In this document: piece by piece, positions 1 to 7,054 of the stretch | Layout of the letters: each line of letters starts with the position of its first letter | Position numbering within the stretch: position 1 is the stretch's first letter | Assembly: GCA_002352145.1 (NCBI GenBank) | Contig: DEHX01000071.1 | Coordinates: 1-9,418, forward strand | Length of the DNA: 9,418 nucleotides | Direction: 5' to 3' | Source: Chitinophagaceae bacterium UBA2789 | Lineage (GTDB): Bacteria; Bacteroidota; Bacteroidia; Chitinophagales; Chitinophagaceae | The notes under the pieces: generated by a model | What the model was told of the DNA's origin: nothing | Seen by the model: the letters and a program-made list of their open reading frames with translations, nothing else | The model's database searches: none | Translations under genes and position numbers: made by a program

Positions 1-3000
1 GGCCAGCCTTTCAGGTCATTGATTAATTATAAAAATATCAGTACGCTTTACCTAAGGCTTATAAAAGCGGACGATAACCTTAAGAAACTTCTGGAAAACC
101 AATATGATGAAAAGTATTGGCCGGCTATAATAGCAGCGACACCTATCCGTAACTGGCAGCAAGTTCTTCCTTCTACCAATGACCTGCAGTCGCATAGTGC
201 AGAAATAAAAATTGATGCATTACCCTCAGGCGAATATATCCTGGTAGCATCGAATGAAAAAAACCTCGACGCCCAAAAAGCCCTGATTGGCGCAAGGCTG
301 TTTTATGTATCAGCCATCAGCTATGTAAACAACAGTGATGACTTCTTTGTATTGAACCGGGATAATGGCCAGCCGCTTGCCAAAGCAGCTGTACAGGTTT
401 GGGAGCAAAAGTATGATTACAACCAGCGTAAGTACATAAAAGAAAAAGGAAAAACCTACCTGACTGACAATAACGGCTTTTTCCGGATGGAGAAAGGAAA
501 ACGGGACAATACCAATTATGGGAACTACGCCTACCTGCTGGATGTAACGCATAATAGCGACAGGCTCTTTATGAATGACTTTGTGTATGATTATTACTAT
601 TACAGGGATCCGCAAACTGAAGATGCAAAGGAAACCACAAGTATCCACCTTTTTACAGACAGAAGTATTTACCGTCCGGGCCAGACTGTTTATTTTAAAG
701 GCATTGTCCTTACTAAAAACACAGTCAAAAAAACCGGCAGTGTAAAGGCCAATTATTCTACACAGGTAATATTGAGAGATGCCAATTACCAGGACCTGGA
801 TACAATAAAAATAAAGACAAATGAATTTGGCTCTTTTAGTGGCAGGTTCCAATTACCAGAATCAGGCCTGAACGGTTTATTTAATATTTATACAAAACCT
901 GATGCAGGTAATGCCAGTTTCAGGGTGGAAGAATATAAGCGGCCAAAGTTTTATGTTGATTACGAAACTATAAAAGGCACTTATAAAGTAAATGACATGA
1001 TAAAAGTAACCGGTATTGCAAAAGCTTATGCCGGAAACAATATTGACGGCGCCACAGTGAAATACCGGGTGGTACGGCAACCGAGGTTTATTTACCCCTG
1101 GCTGTTTTGGCGCTGGTGGCAGCCCCCCTCCGATGAAATGGAAATAGCCCATGGTGAAGCGAAAACGGATAAAGACGGAAAATTCAGCTTTGAATTCAAG
1201 GCTATACCAGACCTAAAAGTTGATAAAAAATTTGAGCCGGTCTTTGATTATACAGTTTATGCAGATGTAACAGATATTAATGGAGAGACCCGCAGTGGTG
1301 AAAAATCTGTTTCCGTAAGCTATAAGTCACTGATGCTTGTGGCAAATGTCCCATCCACTTTGCCTGCAGATAGCTTAAAATCGTTGAGTATACGGACACA
1401 AAACATGAATGGTGAATATGAACCTGCTATCATAAAAGTAACCATCAGCAAGCTGAAAGAAGAAAAGCGTTTGATCCGGAATCGTTTCTGGCAAAGACCT
1501 GACCAGTTTGTAATGAGTAAAGAGGAATACATCAAAAACTTTCCTCATGATGAGTATGATAACGAGAGTGATTATAAGAGTTGGGAAAAAGGTGAACAGG
1601 TTTTTAGCAAAGCAGATTCAGTTAACAAGAATGGCTCATGGCCAATTGTTCATGGCTCATGGCTTCCCGGGTTCTACATGGTTGAAATAAGTACTAAAGA
1701 CAAAAACGGAGAGGAAGTAAAAGATGTAAAATACATCGAACTCACAGATGAAAAAAGTAACCAGCTGAACCAACCCGATTATTTGTGGACAGGCATAAAG
1801 AAAACAACCGTTGAACCGGGAGAGGAAGCAACAGTAGAAATAGGTACTGCTGCTGACAACCTGTTTATTGTACACCAGGTAAATAAGTCAATGGTCAACA
1901 GTAAACAGTCAACTACCGACTACTCCTTCCTGCAACTAAACAACCAGAAAAAAACCTTCTCATTCCCTGCTACAGAAGCAGACCGTGGTGGATTCGGAGC
2001 TAACTGGCTATTTGTAAAACATAACAGGGTTTACCAGTTAAATCAAAGCATCAATGTTCCCTGGACAAATAAAGATCTGCAAATAGAATACATGACCTAC
2101 CGGGAAAAAACATTGCCCGGCAGCGAAGAAAAATGGAAAATAAAAATCACCGGATACAAGAAAGACAAAGTAGCCGCAGAAATGCTGGCCAGCATGTATG
2201 ATGCATCATTAGACCAGTTTTATTCGCATAACTGGAATGAGCCCTCCATTTGGCCTTATTATTACAACAATAAAACATGGAGCGGTTCACAGAACTTCAG
2301 TCAGCTTCAGTCCTATCAAAAATATGTGTACGCTGAAGAATCAAAGTATGTAACAAAAGCCTATGATTACCTTTTTCAAAGTGATATTGAGGAATATGGA
2401 AATCAAACTTATTATTATAGAACGAGGAATGTAAGTGAGGAGGCAAGCGGGGCTCCGGCTCCAGCAGTGGCCGATACATCAGCAGTAGCTGACACGAATG
2501 ATCCATCAAAAATTGTTGCTTATAAAGTAACTATGAGAGATAAAGATGGTGACGGAGTAACTGATAGAATTGATGACAAAAAAAATAATCAACAAGACGC
2601 TTCTATAAAAATCCGGAAGAACTTTAACGAAACAGCCTTCTTCCTCCCGGAATTAAGAACCGACAGCAGCGGAGCTATTGAATTCTCCTTTACAATGCCC
2701 GAAGCATTGACGAAGTGGAAATTCATGGCCCTGGCACATACCAAAGAAGCAGCTTTTGGCAGCAGCACCAAAGAAATAATTACGCAAAAAGAACTGATGG
2801 TGCAACCCAATGCTCCCCGTTTCCTGAGAGAAGGTGACAAAATGGAATTCAGCACCAAAGTTGTAAATCTCACAGATAAGGAGATGACCGGCACAGCCGA
2901 ACTCCAGTTGTTTGATGCCACCACCGGCGAACCGGTAGATGGCTGGTTTCACAACAGTGTAGCCAACCAGTATTTTACGGTAGCTGCCGGCCAAAGTGAA

Positions 3001-4953
3001 GCGTTAAAATTCCCTATTGATATTCCCTACCAGTTCAACAAAGCACTGGTATGGAGAATTATTGCCAAAAGTGGCAGCTATAGTGACGGTGAAGAAAATG
3101 CACTACCAGTATTGACGAACCGGATGCTGGTGACAGAATCGATGCCCTTACCCATGAGAGGGACCGGTACTAAAAATTTCAGCTTTGAAAAACTGCTGAA
3201 CAGCGGAAAAAGTGAAAGCATCCAGCATCACAGCCTGACAGTGGAGTACACTTCTAATCCTGCGTGGTATGCGGTACAGGCTCTTCCCTACCTTATGGAA
3301 TACCCCTACGATTGTGCAGAGCAGACATGGAACCGTTACTATGCAAATTCGCTGGCAAGCTTTATCGCCAATTCATCACCAAGGATCAAACAAGTTTTTG
3401 AAAAATGGAAAACAAAAGACACAGCTGCATTGCTTAGTAACCTTCAAAAAAACCAGGAACTAAAAGCTATCCTGCTGGAAGAAACACCATGGGTATTGCA
3501 GGCAAAGAATGAAAATGAACAAAAGAAAAATATCGCCCTGCTTTTTGATATGATAAAAATGGCTGAGCAATTACAAAGTTCTTATGATAAGCTGAAACAA
3601 ATGCAAAGCAGCAATGGTGGTTTTGTATGGTTCAAAGGCGGGCCAGACGACAGGTATATGACCCAGTATATCGTCACTGGAATCGGTCATTTGAAAAAAC
3701 TGAAAGCTATTGCTCCCGGACAGGAAGGATATCTTAAGGCTATATTGACCAAAGCCATACCCTATCTCGACAGGCAAATAAAAGAAGACTACGATAACCT
3801 GGTCAAGTACAAAACAAACCTTAAAACCTACACACCCGGTTATACAACTATCCAATATTTATATATGCGCAGCTTCTTCCCCGATTATGAAATAGCTACC
3901 GCCTCTAAAAAAGCCTATGATTATTTCCGCAGCCGGATGCAGCAAACATGGGTTGGGCAGAGTAAGTATATGCAAGGAATGGCAGCACTGGCACTATACA
4001 GAACGGCAGACACAAAGACACCTTCTGCTATATTAAATTCGCTGAAAGAAACATCCATCAGCAACGAAGAGTTGGGTATGTACTGGAAAGACCAGAGAAA
4101 TGGCTGGTTCTGGTATGAAGCACCAATCGAAACCCATTCTTTACTGATAGAAACATTCCATGAAATAGGAAAAGACAATAAAACAATTGATGACCTGAAA
4201 ACCTGGTTATTAAAGAACAAACAGACCAATAACTGGAAAACCACTAAAGCTACCGCAGAGGCCTGTTATGCTCTCCTTTTACAAGGAAATGACTGGCTGA
4301 TAAATGATCCGATCGTGGAAATCAAGCTTGGACCGGCTTTTATCAAAACAACAGACGAGAAAGAAGCTGGAACTGGATATATCAAGAAAACTATAGAGGG
4401 AAGATTGGTAAAACCAGAAATGGGCAATATCTCAGTTTCTGTAAGCAGCGCCAATAATCAATCTCCGGTTACATGGGGTGCTGTGTACTGGCAATATTTT
4501 GAAGACCTTGATAAGATCACTACTGCTTCTACTCCACTTAAACTCAATAAAAAGTTGTTTGTAGAAAAAAATACAGACCGTGGTCCTGTTATCACTCCGG
4601 TGAATGACGGTGATGCCATAAAGGTTGGAGACAAAATAAAAGTACGGGTAGAATTGAGAGTGGACAGGGATATGGAATATGTGCATATGAAAGATATGCG
4701 GGCATCCGCATTTGAACCAGTTAACGTACTGAGTAGTTATAAATGGCAGGGCGGCCTTGGCTATTATGAGAGTACCAAAGACGCCAGTACCAACTTCTTT
4801 TTCTCTTACCTGAGAAAGGGGACCTATGTATTTGAATATACTTTGTTTGCCACCCATACAGGTAATTTCAGCAATGGGATAACCAGTATTCAGTGTATGT
4901 ATGCTCCTGAGTTTTCTTCACATTCTGAAGGAATCAGGGTTAATGTAGAATAA
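1..4953 (+). CDS. Alpha-2-macroglobulin family protein (5'-truncated by window edge), thioester-containing
   Basis: Large envelope protease-trap protein of the bacterial A2M family; such proteins entangle attacking proteases after cleavage of a bait region and can bond to them covalently. Residues are numbered from the first in-window codon. The frame is open from base 1 with no stop, so the gene begins upstream; the TTG at 19 is not a credible start. 1650 residues are visible; relatives I recall run to roughly 1,800-2,000, so the signal peptide and the first N-terminal domain(s) are probably missing. Visible signatures in order: MG2 motif TDRSIYRPGQ (219-228); VEEYKRPKF entering the next MG domain (309-317); an Ala/Pro linker plus DxDxDG motif (811-859); the A2M core beginning NFNETAFFLPEL (from 873); the thioester motif CAEQ (1105-1108) opening an alpha-helical toroid (about 1080-1415); and a C-terminal macroglobulin/receptor-like domain ending MYAPEFSSHSEG (from 1633). 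CxEQ marks the thioester-bearing class, which in E. coli is paired with PBP1c; no pbpC is seen here, though it could lie upstream. The family call is firm; the protease-trap role is inferred. Confidence 0.95.
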   Translation, partial: GQPFRSLINYKNISTLYLRLIKADDNLKKLLENQYDEKYWPAIIAATPIRNWQQVLPSTNDLQSHSAEIKIDALPSGEYILVASNEKNLDAQKALIGARLFYVSAISYVNNSDDFFVLNRDNGQPLAKAAVQVWEQKYDYNQRKYIKEKGKTYLTDNNGFFRMEKGKRDNTNYGNYAYLLDVTHNSDRLFMNDFVYDYYYYRDPQTEDAKETTSIHLFTDRSIYRPGQTVYFKGIVLTKNTVKKTGSVKANYSTQVILRDANYQDLDTIKIKTNEFGSFSGRFQLPESGLNGLFNIYTKPDAGNASFRVEEYKRPKFYVDYETIKGTYKVNDMIKVTGIAKAYAGNNIDGATVKYRVVRQPRFIYPWLFWRWWQPPSDEMEIAHGEAKTDKDGKFSFEFKAIPDLKVDKKFEPVFDYTVYADVTDINGETRSGEKSVSVSYKSLMLVANVPSTLPADSLKSLSIRTQNMNGEYEPAIIKVTISKLKEEKRLIRNRFWQRPDQFVMSKEEYIKNFPHDEYDNESDYKSWEKGEQVFSKADSVNKNGSWPIVHGSWLPGFYMVEISTKDKNGEEVKDVKYIELTDEKSNQLNQPDYLWTGIKKTTVEPGEEATVEIGTAADNLFIVHQVNKSMVNSKQSTTDYSFLQLNNQKKTFSFPATEADRGGFGANWLFVKHNRVYQLNQSINVPWTNKDLQIEYMTYREKTLPGSEEKWKIKITGYKKDKVAAEMLASMYDASLDQFYSHNWNEPSIWPYYYNNKTWSGSQNFSQLQSYQKYVYAEESKYVTKAYDYLFQSDIEEYGNQTYYYRTRNVSEEASGAPAPAVADTSAVADTNDPSKIVAYKVTMRDKDGDGVTDRIDDKKNNQQDASIKIRKNFNETAFFLPELRTDSSGAIEFSFTMPEALTKWKFMALAHTKEAAFGSSTKEIITQKELMVQPNAPRFLREGDKMEFSTKVVNLTDKEMTGTAELQLFDATTGEPVDGWFHNSVANQYFTVAAGQSEALKFPIDIPYQFNKALVWRIIAKSGSYSDGEENALPVLTNRMLVTESMPLPMRGTGTKNFSFEKLLNSGKSESIQHHSLTVEYTSNPAWYAVQALPYLMEYPYDCAEQTWNRYYANSLASFIANSSPRIKQVFEKWKTKDTAALLSNLQKNQELKAILLEETPWVLQAKNENEQKKNIALLFDMIKMAEQLQSSYDKLKQMQSSNGGFVWFKGGPDDRYMTQYIVTGIGHLKKLKAIAPGQEGYLKAILTKAIPYLDRQIKEDYDNLVKYKTNLKTYTPGYTTIQYLYMRSFFPDYEIATASKKAYDYFRSRMQQTWVGQSKYMQGMAALALYRTADTKTPSAILNSLKETSISNEELGMYWKDQRNGWFWYEAPIETHSLLIETFHEIGKDNKTIDDLKTWLLKNKQTNNWKTTKATAEACYALLLQGNDWLINDPIVEIKLGPAFIKTTDEKEAGTGYIKKTIEGRLVKPEMGNISVSVSSANNQSPVTWGAVYWQYFEDLDKITTASTPLKLNKKLFVEKNTDRGPVITPVNDGDAIKVGDKIKVRVELRVDRDMEYVHMKDMRASAFEPVNVLSSYKWQGGLGYYESTKDASTNFFFSYLRKGTYVFEYTLFATHTGNFSNGITSIQCMYAPEFSSHSEGIRVNVE
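1631..1663 (+). repeat. 12-bp in-frame direct repeat inside the A2M gene
   Basis: The 12-mer ATGGCTCATGGC occurs exactly at 1631-1642 and again at 1652-1663, with a 21-base offset (seven codons), so the reading frame is kept. It encodes N-G-S-W followed seven residues later by H-G-S-W. It looks like a small local duplication within one macroglobulin-type domain. No functional role is claimed. Confidence 0.6.
2431..2577 (+). other. Putative bait-region linker with TSP3/EF-loop-like acidic motif (within A2M)
   Basis: This lies within the A2M gene, directly upstream of the conserved A2M core (NFNETAFF). It has two parts. Residues 811-837 are a low-complexity stretch rich in Ala, Pro, Ser, Asp and Thr, with a near-tandem AVADTS/AVADTN pair. 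Residues 847-859 read DKDGDGVTDRIDD, matching the DxDxDGxxDxxD spacing of thrombospondin type 3/dockerin-like calcium loops. In A2M proteins the protease-sensitive bait region sits just before this core, so the flexible linker is the best candidate for it. Calcium binding is inferred from the motif alone; a full TSP3 repeat array is absent. Confidence 0.55.
3313..3324 (+). other. Thioester motif CAEQ of A2M
   Basis: The codons tgt-gca-gag-cag encode C1105-A-E-Q1108 in the context YPYDCAEQTWNRYYAN. In thioester-containing A2M and complement proteins, the Cys side chain and the Gln carbonyl of CxEQ form the internal beta-cysteinyl-gamma-glutamyl thioester that bonds the trapped protease. All required residues are present, so the protein is predicted to be thioester-competent rather than of the bacterial class that has lost this motif. 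Confidence 0.9.
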
Positions 4954-4956
4954 CAG

Positions 4957-4963
4957 AAAGGAG
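4957..4963 (+). promoter_or_regulatory. Shine-Dalgarno-like AAAGGAG before the histidine phosphatase
   Basis: AAAGGAG lies five bases before the ATG at 4969, inside the 15-base gap after the A2M stop. It supports this start and points to translation from a shared message with A2M. It stands out because the other starts in the window show no such site, which is usual for Bacteroidota. Confidence 0.6.
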
Positions 4964-4968
4964 TAAAT

Positions 4969-5511
4969 ATGACCAGGCTGATAATTGCAAGGCATGGGGA
5001 AACCATTGAGAATGGACTAAATATTTGCCAGGGACAAAAACATGGCACTTTGTCTGAAAAGGGAATAAAGGAAAACGAAAATCTGGGAGTACAGTTGAAA
5101 CAATTCTCTTTTCAGACAATTTATTCAAGTCCTCTCAACCGTGCCCTGCAAACAGCACAAGCTATTCATAAGCATAACAACAGCAGCAGGATTATTACTG
5201 ATGAAAGATTAATGGAGAGAAACCTGGGGGTATTACAAGGAAAGGTCTATCCACAGCCTTATTTTGAAACTGATATTTACGAAGACATGGAAACAATTGA
5301 ATCTGTGGCTGAACGATCGGCTGCTTTCCTGGATGAAATACGGCAAAATCACAACAATGAAACGATTGTATTGGTAAGCCATGGATACATAATTAAAGTA
5401 ATGCTGGCCTTACTAAGAAATTTACCACTAGCCGAATTTTCTAAAATAAAACTGATGAACAACTCTTCCTATACAACAGAGTCATTAAATCAAATTATGC
5501 AAAAAGGCTAA
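4969..5511 (+). CDS. Histidine phosphatase family protein (phosphoglycerate mutase-like)
   Basis: A 180-residue single-domain cytosolic enzyme of the histidine phosphatase superfamily, branch 1, which removes phosphate through a phosphohistidine intermediate. The signature LIIARHGET gives Arg8 and the nucleophile His9. Other expected active-site residues are Arg58 (in YSSPLNRA), Glu83 (in MERNLGVLQG, the general acid position) and His138 (in VLVSHGY). Length and the short insert region fit the small phosphatase group (CobC/GpmB/SixA-like) rather than the roughly 250-residue dPGM glycolytic mutases. The substrate cannot be told from the sequence; alpha-ribazole phosphatase (CobC) is possible, but no cobalamin genes are nearby. 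No signal peptide or membrane segment. It begins 15 bases after the A2M stop with a good ribosome binding site, so co-transcription with A2M is likely. Confidence 0.93.
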   Translation: MTRLIIARHGETIENGLNICQGQKHGTLSEKGIKENENLGVQLKQFSFQTIYSSPLNRALQTAQAIHKHNNSSRIITDERLMERNLGVLQGKVYPQPYFETDIYEDMETIESVAERSAAFLDEIRQNHNNETIVLVSHGYIIKVMLALLRNLPLAEFSKIKLMNNSSYTTESLNQIMQKG

Positions 5512-5524
5512 GCCTCATTTCATT

Positions 5525-5532
5525 TACTTTTG
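5525..5532 (+). promoter_or_regulatory. Putative Bacteroidota -7 promoter element (TACTTTTG) before the FAD oxidoreductase
   Basis: TACTTTTG matches TAnnTTTG, the -7 element used by the primary sigma factor of Bacteroidota. It lies in the 25-base gap after the phosphatase gene, ending four bases before the ATG at 5537, so transcription would start at or next to the start codon. No clear -33 TTG was found at the right spacing, so the call rests on one 8-base match. Confidence 0.4.
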
Positions 5533-5536
5533 CCTC

Positions 5537-6601
5537 ATGCAGTTTCAGTATCTTATCATCGGCCAAGGGATAAGTGGCACCTGGCTTAGTTATTATCTCG
5601 AAAAAAGCGACAGGTCATTTCTTGTCATAGATAATAACGACCCAAATGCGCCTTCACGCCTTGCAGCCGGCATAATAAATCCCGTAACCGGCAGAAGACA
5701 TGTAACTGCATGGATGATTGAAGAACTGCTTCCCTTTGCCTGGAATGCTTATACAGAATTTGGCAAGCAACTCGGTATAAAGGCTATTTCACAAAAAGAT
5801 ATCATTGATTTTTTTCCCAGTGCCCAGATGAGGGAAAGCTTTCAGCAACGGGTGAACGAAAATGCAGCTTATGTTTCATTGGATGAATCGGTCAATTATA
5901 ACGATCTGTTTAATTATGAACTGGGATATGGACAAGTGAAACCAGCTTACACAGCCCACTTAGACAATATCATACCGGCATGGAGAAAGATTTTAACATA
6001 TAAAGGGAAAATACTAAATGAGCAATTTGATCTTTCACAGCTGATCTTTACAACTGAAGTAGTTCGTTATAAAGAAATAACTGCCGAAAAAATTATTTTC
6101 TGTGATGGCGCTATTGCCGGAAGCAATCCCTATTTCAACACCTTACCCTTTGCACCAAACAAAGGAGAGGCATTGACACTTGAAATCCCAGATCTTCCGG
6201 CTGAACGGATTTATAAGAGAGGGATGATGCTTGTTCCGCTGGCCACAGCCGGTCATTGGTGGATAGGTTCTTCTTATCAATGGGATTTTGATGACCTGAA
6301 TCCAACACTGGCATTCAGAGAAAAGACAGAATTATTGCTAAGAGAATGGTTGAAAGTTCCTTACACTGTTACCGGACATATTGCCAGTAACAGACCCGCC
6401 ACTTTAGAAAGAAGGCCCTTTGTAGGTTTACACCCATTGCATTCGCAAGTTGGCATATTAAACGGTATGGGAACAAAGGGCTGCTCATTAGCGCCTTTCT
6501 TTGCCAAACAACTGGCAGATCACCTGCTTTACAATACGCCAATAACAGCAGAAGCGGATGTTAGACGGTTTACCAGGATTCTTTCCCGCAACATTTCTTA
6601 A
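5537..6601 (+). CDS. FAD-dependent oxidoreductase, DAO (D-amino-acid oxidase-like) family
   Basis: A 354-residue flavoprotein of the DAO/glycine oxidase fold. The N-terminal Rossmann motif YLIIGQGISG supplies GxGxxG at residues 9-14, and Asp32 at the end of the second strand (FLVIDN) is the expected FAD ribose ligand. SRLAAGIINPVTGRR (40-54) is the Ser/Arg-Ala-Ala-Gly segment near the flavin seen in MnmC-C and ThiO-like proteins. The C-terminal NRPATLERRPFVGLHP and NGMGTKG (309-315) correspond to the RPxTxDxxPxIG and closing FAD-binding segments, with Glu replacing the usual Asp. The family oxidises amines or amino acids using FAD, but the substrate here is not evident. No methyltransferase domain is fused, so it is not bifunctional MnmC, and no thiamine genes are present to support ThiO. 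The start is the first ATG, 25 bases after the phosphatase; no Shine-Dalgarno sequence precedes it. Probably cytosolic. Confidence 0.9.
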   Translation: MQFQYLIIGQGISGTWLSYYLEKSDRSFLVIDNNDPNAPSRLAAGIINPVTGRRHVTAWMIEELLPFAWNAYTEFGKQLGIKAISQKDIIDFFPSAQMRESFQQRVNENAAYVSLDESVNYNDLFNYELGYGQVKPAYTAHLDNIIPAWRKILTYKGKILNEQFDLSQLIFTTEVVRYKEITAEKIIFCDGAIAGSNPYFNTLPFAPNKGEALTLEIPDLPAERIYKRGMMLVPLATAGHWWIGSSYQWDFDDLNPTLAFREKTELLLREWLKVPYTVTGHIASNRPATLERRPFVGLHPLHSQVGILNGMGTKGCSLAPFFAKQLADHLLYNTPITAEADVRRFTRILSRNIS

Positions 6602-6620
6602 CTTACTTTTCTTAACTCAC
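6593..6620 (+). repeat. Tandem 14-bp repeat across the oxidoreductase stop and the next gene's leader
   Basis: Two adjacent 14-base units (6593-6606 and 6607-6620) match at 12 of 14 positions, sharing the core TTCTTAACTyAC. The first unit contains the TAA stop of the FAD oxidoreductase; the second ends five bases before the ATG of the membrane protein gene. There is no G on this strand across the repeat. Confidence 0.6.
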
Positions 6621-6625
6621 AAAAG

Positions 6626-7036
6626 ATGGAACAGACCAACGAAGCTATTTACAGCATCCCCTCCCGCTATCGCCGCATGGAAAATATGCATATTGTTTTT
6701 TGGCTGGTAAAAGACATCAGCTGGTGCCTTATATGGAGGGAACTGGGATTAGCCATGTTCATTCCCACTCTTGTCATTTCAATAATCATTGCTTGGCGAA
6801 CAAGACAAATGAAATCTGAACTGGCACACAACCTGGCCATTACTTTTTGGATTTGTGCCAACGGCTACTGGATGATCAGTGAATTTTTTGGGTTTGATGA
6901 AGTAATAGTGTGGAATCAGTTTACCGGAAAACATATGGCGCTGATACCTTTCTTTACCGGGGCTGCTATCTTACTATATTATTATACCATACAAAGACCC
7001 AGGGAAATAAAAGAGCATAGGGCTACAACTATGTAA
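6626..7036 (+). CDS. Conserved-looking four-helix integral membrane protein, function unknown
   Basis: A 136-residue protein with no recognised catalytic motif. Four hydrophobic segments are visible: about residues 20-37 (HIVFWLVKDISWCLIW), 39-57, 66-88 (through HNLAITFWICANGYW) and 101-121. Positive residues cluster in the first loop after helix 2 (WRTRQMK) and after helix 4 (RPREIKEHR). With an even number of helices this places both termini and the helix 2-3 loop in the cytoplasm. Lys29-Asp30 within the first segment, many Trp residues and the HNL...W..AN.YW pattern look like conserved positions; I recall similar small proteins in Bacteroidota but have no name or function for them. An alternative start is Met18 (6677), which would still keep all four helices. 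It follows the FAD oxidoreductase by 24 bases and may share its message. It ends 18 bases from the converging peptidase gene. Confidence 0.8.
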   Translation: MEQTNEAIYSIPSRYRRMENMHIVFWLVKDISWCLIWRELGLAMFIPTLVISIIIAWRTRQMKSELAHNLAITFWICANGYWMISEFFGFDEVIVWNQFTGKHMALIPFFTGAAILLYYYTIQRPREIKEHRATTM

Positions 7037-7054
7037 GTAAATATGAGTATACAA

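Noticed and set aside
19..21. TTG at 19 as the start of the A2M protein
   Set aside because: The same frame is open back to base 1, there is no ribosome binding site or signal peptide, and N-terminal domains of the family are missing; the gene simply begins upstream of the window.
310..852. Minus-strand open frame of 180 codons inside A2M
   Set aside because: It lies wholly antisense to a strongly conserved coding region, its translation is Cys/Ile/Val-rich with no recognisable domain, and several similar antisense frames occur along the same gene.
2589..2994. Two overlapping minus-strand frames antisense to the A2M core
   Set aside because: They overlap each other and the conserved NFNETAFF region; these are antisense shadows.
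4432..4857. Minus-strand frame of 141 codons near the A2M 3' end
   Set aside because: Antisense to the conserved C-terminal macroglobulin domain; no motif and no promoter or start signal seen.
5537..6601. Oxidoreductase as MnmC or ThiO
   Set aside because: It lacks the MnmC methyltransferase domain, and no thiamine genes are nearby; only the shared DAO fold is supported.
6604..6611. TACTTTTC before the membrane protein gene as a -7 promoter element
   Set aside because: The last base of TAnnTTTG is wrong and the match falls inside the tandem 14-mer, so it is explained by repeat composition.
7037..7054. Bidirectional terminator in the 18-base gap between converging genes
   Set aside because: No complementary arms or U-run were found; the gap is too short for a clear hairpin.
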